In this document: one piece after another, positions 22,925-33,061 of the stretch | Layout of the letters: each line of letters opens with the position of its first letter | How positions within the stretch are numbered: position 1 is the stretch's first letter | DNA from: Phytopythium helicoides | Taxonomy: Eukaryota > Oomycota > Peronosporomycetes > Pythiales > Pythiaceae | Direction of reading: 5' to 3' | Assembly (NCBI GenBank): GCA_024867545.1 | Contig: JANFNE010000003.1 | Location: 1,488,001-1,552,000 of the forward strand | DNA: 64,000 bases | Program-made: the position numbers and the translations under genes | The notes under the pieces: generated by a model | Seen by the model: the letters and a program-made list of their open reading frames with translations, nothing else | The model's database searches: none | What the model was told of the DNA's origin: nothing

Positions 22925-24574
22925 TTAGCATCCGGTACCACCAGCAATACGCAGACACTTGGTCGAGTCGAAGAGACTCAGGATGTTGGTCATGAGCGTC
23001 CACGAAAGCGCGAAGCCAAGCAGCACGAGGGTTGCGATGCCAGCAACTCGACTCTTCACACCCTCTCGTTGGAGGCGGTGCAACTCATCCTTCTGCGTCG
23101 GAAGGAGTAGCACAAACGCCGCCGCTAGGATGTTGATGGCGTATGCGATGACATATGCGATAGTTACTTGAGAACGAACGTGGTGTGTGTCCTCCTCGAT
23201 GAAGGTGCGTTCGACATCTAGGAAGCCATTCACGCTCTTGGTCAAGACTGTAGCAAAAGGGCGCCCAACTTCTTGAGCCGTGACACCGAGTCCAAAGAGC
23301 GTTGCGTCAAAGCCCTCGGTCTCGATCTCAAGCATGAACAATGCGCCAATGTAACGAGCAGCAGCGGCGGGGATCTTCTCAAGCAGTGGTACGCCCAGCC
23401 ACAGCCACTGGCTGCGGACTACATCCCAGATCGTGAGGAAAGTCGGCCACACGTCAATGCAAACAACCAGCAGTTGTGCAGTGATGACGACGTAGCGCCA
23501 GTTCCATCCCAGACCGTAGGTCTTGACCAACCATGTGCCGCAAAGTGTCACAATCGCGGCGATCATCGTTGCGATGCCGTTGTTGACGGGCTCAACACCG
23601 GCCCAAGTACTCTGGATCGCACTCGAAGCCGTCACCGAGAACAGGGAGAAGACATTGTAGAAAAAGCGGAAAGCGAGGAAACGGTACACGATCGGCGTCT
23701 TCACCAACTCGTAAAGGTATGCGTACACCGACTTGTTCGGCCTCTCGGTGTACTTCTCGTCCTGGATGCAGAACCACGTAAACGGGAGCACAACAAACGA
23801 CATCGCAGCACAAGTCGCCATGACGCCATTGAAGCCGACACTCCATGAAAACGAGCCACCATAGTCCGCACTGTTGAGACCAAGACCAGTGAAGAATGAC
23901 GAAACTATCGAGAAGAAGTTGTAAAAGATCATGCCGTTCCCCATCACAGTTCCACGCGACTCCGCAGGCTCTTGCTGCGAGACATCCACCAACACACCAC
24001 TGTACGCGCTGTAGCTGAACACCGTGCCAAGCTGAGCAAGCGTCAGCAACACAATCAACTTGATACCACGGTTCGGTGCGTCGAAGTCGATGGTCGCGAT
24101 CTGCTCAGGCGTCAACGATGTCAGAGGCTCATTCGCGATCGACTGGTCGCCGTAGTAGGGGTCTCCGAGTGGCAGCACAGCCATGAGAAGACAGGAGATG
24201 CCAGTAACAAGCCATCCGATGGCCATGTACGGCCGACGACGGTATCCGAAGATTGGTACGGTGTCGGATAGCATGCATACGAAGACTCGAAGACTACGCG
24301 GAAAAATAACGAGCGCGGTGGCTGTGGCAACAAGCATGGCTGACATGTGGAGGTAGTTGTTGAGCACGGCGTAGATGACGCCGCTGAGCGTGCCGTAGAT
24401 GAGCCCTCCGCCGGATTCTTGAGCGAGCATGCCGCAGTTCTGCCACGTGAAGACGGAGACCGAGCCTCGAGCAGGTCGAAGAGCGCCGGACTCGATGGTC
24501 GGTACGTCGCCGGTGTTAACGTCTGGCGACTTGAGGTCGGTGTACGCGTCTGTCTTGAGCTTGTTCTCGGCCAT
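22925..24574 (-). CDS. Folate-biopterin-type (BT1/FBT) transporter 2
   Basis: Intronless, 549 residues, same length as transporter 1 and inverted relative to it. Start MAENKLKTDAYTDLKSPDV. It keeps VFTWQNCGMLAQESGGG, GYRRRPYMAIGWL, VDVSQQEPAESRGTVMGN and LFDSTKCLRIAGGTGC. Differences from transporter 1 cluster in the first 40 residues, around residues 230-300 and in the later membrane segments. A central block (about residues 110-200) is almost identical even at the DNA level, suggesting gene conversion between the two. Substrate unknown; folate or pterin is the family expectation. Confidence 0.85.
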   Translation of the reverse strand: MAENKLKTDAYTDLKSPDVNTGDVPTIESGALRPARGSVSVFTWQNCGMLAQESGGGLIYGTLSGVIYAVLNNYLHMSAMLVATATALVIFPRSLRVFVCMLSDTVPIFGYRRRPYMAIGWLVTGISCLLMAVLPLGDPYYGDQSIANEPLTSLTPEQIATIDFDAPNRGIKLIVLLTLAQLGTVFSYSAYSGVLVDVSQQEPAESRGTVMGNGMIFYNFFSIVSSFFTGLGLNSADYGGSFSWSVGFNGVMATCAAMSFVVLPFTWFCIQDEKYTERPNKSVYAYLYELVKTPIVYRFLAFRFFYNVFSLFSVTASSAIQSTWAGVEPVNNGIATMIAAIVTLCGTWLVKTYGLGWNWRYVVITAQLLVVCIDVWPTFLTIWDVVRSQWLWLGVPLLEKIPAAAARYIGALFMLEIETEGFDATLFGLGVTAQEVGRPFATVLTKSVNGFLDVERTFIEEDTHHVRSQVTIAYVIAYAINILAAAFVLLLPTQKDELHRLQREGVKSRVAGIATLVLLGFALSWTLMTNILSLFDSTKCLRIAGGTGC

Positions 24575-25216
24575 TGTGGCTGGTGGCTGGCGAATTGAGA
24601 AGTGCGTCTCGCTTTTGTTGGTGCGGGCGAACTGGCCTGCCACTCGACTGCCTTGGCTCCACCAACGTCAGTGGGACGGGCCTCGTACAAGTGAACAAGG
24701 AGCGCTAAGGCAGACGGAGCTTGTCAACGAGCTTGCAACTGCAAATCTTCGCTACCATTCGTTGTGAAAAGGCTTTAATCTAGATTGTGCAGCTTGTTGA
24801 ACGTGGCGGCACGCGATCAAGGTATCACCCTCGCACAGTAAAAAACTGCAGACTGCAGATGGATCTCAAAGCTCATGGAGCCTTGAGTGACGAGTACAGC
24901 AACAATCTGACTGCGAGGCAAGATCTACTCCCTCATTCTTACAAACGCGACACCATCAGTGTTGATAACGTAAGACGCATCCGATTCGCCAAAGGCACGT
25001 GGTCGACTAGTCTATAGAGCGTACGCTTGGCGCAGCATCACCGCGATCGTGCACCACCTCGTGTGAATACAGTGGTAAAGTGTTGATTTGAATCGCGAGT
25101 GAAGTAATCATTGGTGACGGGTGATCCGAGGTGATCAATGGCTTCACAGCGATTACACTGCGGCGAACCTATACAGTACACTAAATGCATTGCTTGCTTG
25201 CAAAAGACTTATCGAT
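24575..25216. other. Intergenic region between transporter 2 and the ABCG gene
   Basis: About 640 bp. The left end is the promoter of transporter 2, including the initiator-like site. The rest shows nothing coding. The 3' end of the ABCG gene lies at the right. Confidence 0.45.
24590..24605 (-). promoter_or_regulatory. Oomycete-type initiator before transporter 2
   Basis: On the minus strand the sequence reads GCACTTCTCAATTCGC, close to the initiator of transporter 1 and at a similar distance (about 15 bp) from the ATG at 24574. Confidence 0.45.
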
Positions 25217-27184
25217 CTACTTGCCCTCGCGGTTGAGCGAAATGGCCAGCGATACAAAGCCGACTAGACGAAAGCCGATATTGATAGCCACGAGAAGGAG
25301 AGAGTTGGTCCAAGCTGAAACGCTCGCCATGCTGAAGTTGCTCAGCACCTGCTTTCCCGTGAGTGCAGTACAAGTTGATGCTGCCCCCGAGCACGAAATG
25401 CTGGGGACGCGCGACCAGAAGACCGTCATGAGCGCCTCGAAGCCATATTTGAACGGCGAGATGTACTCGATCCAGACCAAGTACACAGGGATATCGTCCG
25501 TGTTGATCAATAATCCGCCCAGCAGCAGCATAGGCATCGCCACAGCAATCCCGATTATGGGTGTGATGTCCACACGCTTGGAGAGACAGGAGATCATGTA
25601 CCCGAATCCGACGGCGGTGGAGTTCAACAAGATGATGATGATTTGCTGGTAGAGATAGACTGCTGCTCCGTGGCCAATCCCGATCAAGAAATACACGGGA
25701 ACGTAGAAGATGATTGGTAGCACGACCTGGAGGGGAAGCTCGCTCACATTCTTTGCCAAGTACCACGAAGCGATATGATACAGACCACCGAGATACTCCC
25801 TCGAAATGACTGCGATCTCCGAAGGAACTGTTGCGAACTGTCCGTTCGCGGTGATCATGATCTGGCTCACAGTGAAGAAGAAGAAAGCACCAACAAAGCT
25901 CTGCATACCTGTCGGAGTAAGATCCAGCTGGAGATATATGAGGCCTACCAACAGAGCAGTTAAGAGCGACTGCATGATGGCCACGCGAAATGCCAGCTTG
26001 TCGCGGACGAGGCGGACGACGTTTCTGCTCGCGAGAGTCTTTAATTCGTGGAGAATTTCTGCAAGCGGGTAACGAGTCGAAGCCGCAGGGGGAGAAAACA
26101 AGGCAGTAGAGTGACGCTCTGATCCGTCAGTTGATGTTGCAGGGGTGTGGGCCTCGCAGCTGTAAGATGGAACGGTTGACTGGTAGACTTCTGAGCCTTC
26201 GAAGGTACTCCAAGCTTGGATCAGCGATTTGAGTCGCTCGCTGTCTTCTGTTGCTCTCTGGTCATCTTCGCTGGCATCGCCTGCTGCTGGAATCGGCGGG
26301 GCGATTGCGAGCTGGATCATGAAGTAGTCGGATGGGTTCAAGTACATTGGACATTGATAGCCTCGCTCCGAGAAGTAGTCGACGGCTGCTGCTGCTCGTC
26401 CGTGGTAGACCACTCGCCCAGCTGCAAGCAGATACAGTTTGTCGAACTGCGCAAAGATTTCCGATGAAGGCTGGTGGATCGTTGCAATCACCGTCCGGTT
26501 GCCACTTTTCGCAATGTGCTTGAGCTGTGAGACGACTGCTGCCGCCATAAAACTGTCGAGTCCAGACGTGGGCTCATCCACGAAGTAGATCGACGCGTTA
26601 CTCAGTACCTCTGACGCGATCGACAGGCGCTTCTTCTCGCCACCGGAAATCCCACGCAGGTGGATGCCACCAATAAGCGAGTCACGAACGCGGTACAGTC
26701 CGTAGTCACGAAGCACGCGGTCGACTCGAAGCTGCCGCTGCTGTTCCGTCGGATCCGACATGCGCAAGCGAGCTTGGAAGAGCAGGTGTTCTCGGACCGT
26801 CAGTGTCTCGTAGAATAGGTCGTCCTGTAGCACGTAGGTCGAGAGACGACGCTGCGCAGATTTGGTCCACGGTCTGCCATTGACCGTGACCGCTGACTGC
26901 TCACTGAGTCCCGCGGTCGATCGTCCGGAAATGACGTTCAGCAGCGACGTCTTGCCCGCACCGGACGGCCCCATGACCACCAGCAGCTCTCCAGGGCTGG
27001 CAAACCCGCTCACATCATCCAGGACGCGAATCCGGCTGTCAAAAGGACCCGCCGACTTGCGTTGCTTCATCTTCTCCACCTCGAGCGTCACGTGCTGCCA
27101 CTGCAGCGTCATGCCTTGAGCCGGAGCAGTTTCAGCCGCCGCTGGCGAGTCGATGCGCACGAACACCTGGTTGCTGGAGTCCAT
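25217..27184 (-). CDS. ABCG (WHITE-type) half-transporter
   Basis: 655 residues, intronless, with an N-terminal ATP-binding domain followed by a membrane domain, the reverse order typical of subfamily G. Walker A GPSGAGKTS is at residues 72-80, the signature ISGGEKKR at 179-186, Walker B with D-loop FVDEPTSGLD at 201-210, and the H-loop His at about 237. The last 230 residues hold about six hydrophobic spans, with GQFATVPSEIAVISREYLGG between them. A half-transporter must dimerise to work; likely cargo is lipid, sterol or a toxic compound, and the membrane is probably plasma membrane. The start MDSSNQVFVRIDS was preferred to an upstream ATG 66 codons earlier whose extension looks non-coding. 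Divergent from copy 10. Confidence 0.9.
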   Translation of the reverse strand: MDSSNQVFVRIDSPAAAETAPAQGMTLQWQHVTLEVEKMKQRKSAGPFDSRIRVLDDVSGFASPGELLVVMGPSGAGKTSLLNVISGRSTAGLSEQSAVTVNGRPWTKSAQRRLSTYVLQDDLFYETLTVREHLLFQARLRMSDPTEQQRQLRVDRVLRDYGLYRVRDSLIGGIHLRGISGGEKKRLSIASEVLSNASIYFVDEPTSGLDSFMAAAVVSQLKHIAKSGNRTVIATIHQPSSEIFAQFDKLYLLAAGRVVYHGRAAAAVDYFSERGYQCPMYLNPSDYFMIQLAIAPPIPAAGDASEDDQRATEDSERLKSLIQAWSTFEGSEVYQSTVPSYSCEAHTPATSTDGSERHSTALFSPPAASTRYPLAEILHELKTLASRNVVRLVRDKLAFRVAIMQSLLTALLVGLIYLQLDLTPTGMQSFVGAFFFFTVSQIMITANGQFATVPSEIAVISREYLGGLYHIASWYLAKNVSELPLQVVLPIIFYVPVYFLIGIGHGAAVYLYQQIIIILLNSTAVGFGYMISCLSKRVDITPIIGIAVAMPMLLLGGLLINTDDIPVYLVWIEYISPFKYGFEALMTVFWSRVPSISCSGAASTCTALTGKQVLSNFSMASVSAWTNSLLLVAINIGFRLVGFVSLAISLNREGK

Positions 27185-27775
27185 AGCGAGCAGATGTGAC
27201 GGTGCTGCAATCGGAAGCTTGCTGGGATGCTCGACAGGACGCAATTGCGCGAATGCAGTGAGCAGCGCGTGGTGCTTTGGCAGCCGGAACGTCACGCGCA
27301 CGCGGCGCGCGGTGCTGCAGCCCCATGATGAGCAGGTCCGTTCTGAACCCAACTTCAACGTGAGGCACCCCATTCCCACCAATCAAAGCGCTTTATCTCC
27401 ATTTAACCCAATCAAACAGCTTCTTGCATGCGCGTAAACCTGCGACGCTGTGCTCCGATGACGCCCTCCCATTCTCCTCCATAGGTGCTCGCCGCCTGCT
27501 TCGCCGCCGGAGATCAACGCTTCTCCAAACAGCATCGCGCCGTTCGAGTTCACTGCTCTCGCGGGCGGCGTGAGCTCTCCAAGCGTGCTTCCTCACTGAG
27601 CTCCGTGTCCGGCAGTCTCCTCCCATAATCCAGTACACTAAAATATATCATCTAATCATTTATCTCTTTTCATCCAAATGTACTTTTTTATCGCCGAATT
27701 CGGACCAACCAGGTATCTTGAAAGGCCGAGCGCGCAGCAGCCCCCTCCCGCGCCATCATCGCCACCTGCGCGGCC
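27185..27775. other. Divergent promoter region, ABCG gene and copy 10
   Basis: About 590 bp between two outward genes. The right half becomes AT-rich (about 27630-27690, with TAAAATATATCATCTAAT), which is unusual for the window. No coding sequence is seen. Confidence 0.5.
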
Positions 27776-29263
27776 ATGAGCTTCCTGCCGGCCGACGCCG
27801 CGGACGACGAGAGCGAGCGCGCGCTGGAGGCCGCGCTGTCGTTCCTGGCCGAGTGCGAGCGCTCGACCAGCTGGCTGCTGGGCGATGAGCGCGGCGACTT
27901 GCCACTAAACGACGCGGAGGCGGCCGTGAGCCTGGACTTTTTCTCGACGGGCGACGCGCTGAGCTCGCCCAGCGCCAGCGGAGACGCCGAGGAGGCCGCG
28001 GACGTCGAGGAGCTGGCGCTGGCGGTGAACGTTGGGCAGGCGGCGCAGCTGGCAGCGACGAGCGCGAGGAAGAAGGCCAAGCAGCCGAGGAAGCACTCGA
28101 ACAAGGCCAGGGACGAGCGCAGGCAGGAGCTGGTGTACCTGAGGAAGAAGGTCGGAGAGATGGAGGCGCAGCTCGCGGAGCTCAAGGCCAAGACGGGAGG
28201 GGCAGCGAGCAAGCGAAGAGCGAGCGCGCAGCGTCGGCGCTCCCCGCAGACGTCGACTGCGCTTGCGGCCGTGTGGGGAGACATGGCCAAGAGGCAGTAC
28301 CAGGAGCGCCAGAAGGCTGAGAAGGAGAACGTGAGGCTAAAGCTCATCCTGGAGCGCCAGCTCAAGATGGCCAAGAGTCTAGAGAAGATCTTGAGGAGCC
28401 GCCACAACAACCAGTCTGCGCAGTCGCTTGGCCTAAACGCCAAGCGCATGCACCGACTGTCGCCGACAGATGGGAGCATCGGCAACGACGAACGCGCCGT
28501 CTTGGACATGCTGCTGTCAGGAGTGGAGCAGGCCCATCGCGAAGTGGATGCCGTGTTCGAAGCGAACGGGTTAGGGCGTATGGAGAAGCCTCATCGCAAC
28601 GCCAAGGTCGAGCACGACGACGTCAACGGAATTGTCATGGAGATCTATGCCAACAAAATCATGCCCTTCGACATGGACACAACGGGACGTGCTGTGTGGC
28701 GCCACTTTGCACACGCCAAGTACGATGTTCCTCAGCGAAACTACTACGAGAAGCAGCCAATGGTGCGTGGGCCTTTGTCAGGTCGTATGCATAATTATTC
28801 TGTACTGACAACCCCAAAATGGATTGTCTCGCAGTTCATCGAGACAGACAGCAACACAGTTGTCGAGAGTTACGGGCTGGAGGTGACTGAAGGCCACATC
28901 AAGGCCAACTTCCACGTTAAGCACATCTTGCGGCGATATTTTGAAAAAGATCGCATCATCATCGTGTGGTGCACGCTTACAGACACGGTCGAGTTCCGGT
29001 CGGAGCCTACGAGTGGCATCCGCTTCCTCGAGAAGGGTTATATCATCATCCAGCGTCCACAGTCGTCAAGCCTACCGGCAGACTGTTCTTCACTGCTCAA
29101 AACGTGTTACATCATTCGACCAGATGCGTACGGGGATTTTCCAGACCAAACCCAGAAGATCGGCGCGCTCACTGATTTTGCCCTCAGCTCAGTGTCGGGC
29201 ACCATCAGCACGAGCCACCAAATGATCGAGAACTTTTTGCTCAGCGAGTCGCTAAAGAAATAA
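27776..29263 (+). CDS. Copy 10: bZIP-like/START-like protein, subgroup 10-12
   Basis: Two exons (27776-28762, 28835-29263; intron 72 bp, stop-free) give about 471 residues; the first intron of other copies is absent. The N-terminal helix ALEAALSFLAECERS is followed by an acidic region. The bZIP-like block KKAKQPRKHSNKARDERRQE continues into LVYLRKKVGEMEAQL. The second block is AKRQYQERQKAEKENVRLKL. The START-like part has MHRLSPTDGSIGNDE, VDAVFEANGLGRMEKPHRNA, MPFDMDTTGRAVWRHFAHA, RRYFEKDRIIIVW, KTCYIIRPDAYG and SHQMIENFLLSESL. It shares HFAH, the RR/YEK..RIIIVW pattern and the end motif with copies 2, 11 and 12. Confidence 0.86.
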   Translation: MSFLPADAADDESERALEAALSFLAECERSTSWLLGDERGDLPLNDAEAAVSLDFFSTGDALSSPSASGDAEEAADVEELALAVNVGQAAQLAATSARKKAKQPRKHSNKARDERRQELVYLRKKVGEMEAQLAELKAKTGGAASKRRASAQRRRSPQTSTALAAVWGDMAKRQYQERQKAEKENVRLKLILERQLKMAKSLEKILRSRHNNQSAQSLGLNAKRMHRLSPTDGSIGNDERAVLDMLLSGVEQAHREVDAVFEANGLGRMEKPHRNAKVEHDDVNGIVMEIYANKIMPFDMDTTGRAVWRHFAHAKYDVPQRNYYEKQPMVRGPLSGRMHNYSVLTTPKWIVSQFIETDSNTVVESYGLEVTEGHIKANFHVKHILRRYFEKDRIIIVWCTLTDTVEFRSEPTSGIRFLEKGYIIIQRPQSSSLPADCSSLLKTCYIIRPDAYGDFPDQTQKIGALTDFALSSVSGTISTSHQMIENFLLSESLKK

Positions 29264-29400
29264 CAATGTACAATCACAGCCAGAGTCAACAATCCATTGG
29301 CTCGGGGTTTCCGGCATAATCTTCCGCATAGCTACGAACCAGCAGTTGCAAGGAATGCTCGTATGTTACATTGGATCGCTTGCTGATAATACAATGCAAT

Positions 29401-30752
29401 CTACCCGTGTAGCACCCGATCTAAGAGGGCGTTCTCGATACTCTGATGGCAGGAGCTGATCGCGTAGGGGACTGCGTCCAGCATGCTCTCCGTAATGAGG
29501 CGGCGCTTGCGCTCTTTCTCGGCAACTCCGTCGTCAATCTCGAGCCGCATAATGTAGCAAGTTTGAACCAAAGTATGCGCATCGCCTTCTTCACCTGGGG
29601 CGCTCTTGACGACCGTGTACCCTTTCTCTAGCAGCTGAATCCCATCCATGCGCTCGCCGAGGACTTCAATAGACTCACAGTGAGCTCGCCATGCGATGAC
29701 GAGTCGGTCGCGCTCGACAAATTTCCGAATAACTCGGCGGTCATGGAGGCTCGCCATGTTGTTATGTGTTCCGTCAAGGTGAAGCAAGAAACTCTCGGGA
29801 ATCATGTCGCTCGGAATCGCCACCCCCTGCAGCAAATGAGTGAGAAAAACTCGGACTTCAAAAGCATCTCCAGCATGATGACGGCCTCACCTTAGGCTGT
29901 ATAAGAGCCGCATCCGGAGATGAGCGTGCTGAGGACCGCTCCATGTACTCCCACGTGGCGTTCGTGGTTTCATCAAAGCCGAAAGTCATGACAACGCTCT
30001 CAAAGACCTCGATCGCGTCGCCTCCGTGGCTGTTGTCGTGGATGATCCGCGCATCTTGGTACGGTCCGATCATGGTCGCGAGTCCGTTGGCTTGAAAGTC
30101 GCGCTCCAGGTCCTCGAGCGCGCTGTCGAGGCTCCCCATGAGCTGCCGGAAGATGGACGTGTCTTCATCGGATGCCATGGGCAGGTGCACTCGCTGGCGC
30201 TTCTGCACGCCGTGGATCGCCGCGAACGCCTACGATTGACACGACACCATCAGCATCCTCTCGGTCCTGTCCACCTATCCACCACGGCAAGCGTACTCTG
30301 CTGTTGCACCGCTTCTCCATCTTGTCGGCGAGCTGCTTGGCCTCCTTTGCCTGGCTCTCGAGCAGCAGCTTGAGGCGGATGTTCTCCATCTCGGCGCGCC
30401 TCCGCTCGTCGTACTGCCGCACGGCCACTTGGGCCCACGGCGTGCGTGGCGTGGAGGTCGTGGGCAGGCAGAGCACGGCGGGGGCCTCGCAGAGCGCGCT
30501 GACGCCGACCCTGGCGCGGTTGGAGCGCGTCGTGGCCTCCTGCAGGCTGCGCAGCTGCGCCGACATGTCCTCCACCGTCTTGCGCAGGAAGATGAGCTCC
30601 TCCTTGCGCTCGTCGCGCGCCTTGTTCGAGTTGTAGCCGGGCTTGCGGCGCTTCTTGGCGCGCGCCGGCGACTTGGCCGCGGGCGACGCCACGGCCTCGC
30701 GCTCGCTCAGCGACTCGCCGTCGGCGGGCGAGTGCACGCTCGAGTCCTCCAT
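29401..30752 (-). CDS. Copy 11: bZIP-like/START-like protein, short N-terminus
   Basis: Exons 30297-30752, 29891-30229 and 29401-29826 with introns of 67 and 64 bp give about 406 residues, one of the shortest full members. It starts MEDSSVHSPADGESLSERE and lacks a clear LxxALxFLDD helix. The block KRRKPGYNSNKARDERKEEL runs into IFLRKTVEDMSAQLRSL. The second block is AVRQYDERRRAEMENIRLKL. The START-like domain is divergent: HLPMASDEDTSIF, MTFGFDETTNATWEYMERS, RKFVERDRLVIAWRAHCESI and SCHQSIENALLDRVL. The missing N-terminal helix could mean a regulator without the corresponding partner contact (inference). Confidence 0.82.
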
Positions 30753-31211
30753 GCTGGCGGCGGCTTCTGCTCTGGTGGGGAGGGTGCGGAAAGTCTCACG
30801 TGGGGGAGCGAGTCCCGCGTGGCGCCGATACGGAGGTGATTGGAAGCGTGCGGTGGTCCGCTAGTGATGGGAAGTCCGATATAGACTGGGATTGCGAACG
30901 CTCCGCGCCTGGAAGAACTCTAATCATGCGGATTGGAATGCCGGCAAGCCATGCGTTTGTGCATTCGTGCATAGATGAGACCAGAGGGTGGGCGTTCCGT
31001 TCCGGGGCTGCACAGGTCCATGGACGGCTTTCGTGTTGCCAGGGCTCTCCCATCATGAGGCTCCATCTGGAAGCGAGATTGCTTGAAGGTGAAAGACTGC
31101 GGACGACCAAATGGAACACGCATGGGGCATTTTGACAGCTCTACTTTATTGTACTCGCAGCTTTCTTGGCGGCGGGCAGCCGCTCGAGCTCAAAATCGTT
31201 CAACCTGCGTA
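30753..31211. other. Spacer between copies 11 and 12
   Basis: About 460 bp forming the promoter of copy 11 and the 3' flank of copy 12. Open frames seen on both strands here have no family-like motif. Confidence 0.45.
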
Positions 31212-32883
31212 TCATGACGCTGGCGAGGCAGCTCGCAGCGCCTGGTCCAGCAGCACGTTCTCGATCATTTGATGGCTGGAGCTGATGGTGCGTGCCACCG
31301 ACTCGAGCAGAAAATCCGTCACGGCACCCACCTTGCGCTCCTGGTCGGTGATCGTGCCGTAGATCTCGGGACGGATGATGTAGCAAGTTTGAACAAGTGA
31401 GTGGGTGTCAACGTCGCTGCGGGCCTTCTTGATCACCGTGTAGCCCTTTTCGAGCAGCCTGATGCCGTCCGTGCGCTCGGTCGACACCTCAATCGGCTCG
31501 CTATATACTCGCCAGGCAATCACAACACGGTCCTTTTCTACAAACTTGCGCAAGATCTGGCGCACATGCAAGTCTGCCTTGTTGTTGCGGCTGCCAACCA
31601 GCTCCAGCCCAAAGCTCTCGACGATCATATCATTCGTGGTGGCGACGTTCTATCATGAAAGGGATAGGTCAGCTTCGTGAGCAGCCAGTATCCAGTGTCA
31701 GCGTGGATGGCATCGAGACAGGGCCGTACCTTGAGCTCCTTCTCGTAGATGTACCGCGCCGGCACCCGCTCCATCGAGTGCGCGAAATGATCCCACACAG
31801 CGTTTCCTGTCGAGGTGACATCGAACGGCATCATTTTGTTTGCAAAGATCTCCATGACGACGCTGCCGTCGAGACCGTCGCGCCGCAGTTGCGCATCATT
31901 GTAGGGCTTGACCATGCGCGCGAGTCCGTTGGCCTCGAAGTCGCGGTCCACTTCGTTGAGCGCGTTCTCAATCCCATTCAGCAGCTCGCGGAAGATCGGC
32001 GCGTCGTCATCTGGGTCGATCGGTCGGTCCACGCGTTTGAGCTTTTGCTTGCCGCGAATCGACTCGAGCACCTGTGGACGCGCAAAGCAGCGTTAGGATT
32101 GGCGTGGGAAGGCCGCACACACATGCGAGCGCCACGCACCCGGTCGTTGTAGCGCTTGTTGAGCACCTTCTCGAGCGTCTTGGCCATCTTGATCTGTCCC
32201 TCGAGCACGAGTTTGAGCCGGATGTTCTCCATCTCGGCGCGGCGGCGCTCCTTGTACTGGCGCGCGGCGACGTCCTCCCACACGGGTCCGACCTCTGCGA
32301 CCTTGAACGCGGACGCATCGGTCGAGGCCGGCGGCCTCCTCGCCAGCGTCCTGTCGCCTGCCCCATCCTTCCTCGCCGCCGTCTCCTTGAGCTTGCGCAG
32401 ATGCGCCTCCATCTGCTCGACCTTCTTGCGCAGGTACAGCAGCTCCTCCTTTCGCTGGTCGCGCGCCTTGTTGGAGTTGTATCCCGCCTTCTTCTTCCTC
32501 TTCTTGGCCGTCGCCCCCGTCGGTCCCTCCGCCGCGCCTTGCGGAGCCGTCGGAGACGCCGCCGCCTCCACCGCCACGGGCTCGCTCCTCCTCTCCTGCT
32601 CTCGCGTCGGCGACGCCAGTGCCTGCTCCTCGCTCGCTCCCTGGGCCGCCACAAAGTCCGCCAAGCTCTCGTCCAACTGCGCCAGCGGGTCGTCGTCCCC
32701 CTCGCTGCTGGGCGTCGAGGGCCACGCGAGGGGCAGCGAGTCGCCGCCGTCGGCCGCGCGAGCGCCCCAGTGAACTGCTGCGTCGCAGTCCGCGAGCAGA
32801 GCGAGCACTTCCTCCAGCGACAGCGCGTCGGAGCAGCCGGCGGCCGCGCCTGGAGCCTCGCCCAGCCCCAGCAGCGAGCTCAT
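31212..32883 (-). CDS. Copy 12: intact bZIP-like/START-like protein
   Basis: Exons 32140-32883, 31730-32071 and 31212-31649, with introns of 68 and 80 bp, give about 507 residues. The N-terminus MSSLLGLGEAPG is followed by the helix LEEVLALLADCDAAV. The block KKRKKKAGYNSNKARDQRKE continues LLYLRKKVEQMEAHL. The second is AARQYKERRRAEMENIRLKL. The START-like domain holds RPIDPDDDAPIF, VDRDFEANGLARMVKPYND, MPFDVTSTGNAVWDHFAHS, RKFVEKDRVVIAWRVYSEPI, QTCYIIRPEIYG and SSHQMIENVLLDQAL. Start chosen at the ATG before MSSLLG because upstream codons look untranslated. Closest relatives are copies 10 and 11. Confidence 0.87.
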
Positions 32884-33061
32884 GAGACGGCCGAGGGGGT
32901 GTACCGTGGCGGTCACGGAACGCCTGTACAAGTACCGTGGTGACGTACCGTATGACGCAGATTTTTTTACGCCGTTTTTACCCATCAAAAGTTGACTCGT
33001 GGGATGACTTGACGGGTAAAAAAGACTAGAGATGGATACATGTTGGTTGGCGGATTGGGTG

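Noticed and set aside
32074..32943. Long plus-strand open frame (289 codons) opposite copy 12
   Set aside because: Low-complexity Arg/Leu/His sequence caused by the reverse frame of a Ser/Ala/Lys-rich exon; copy 12 on the other strand has clear domains.
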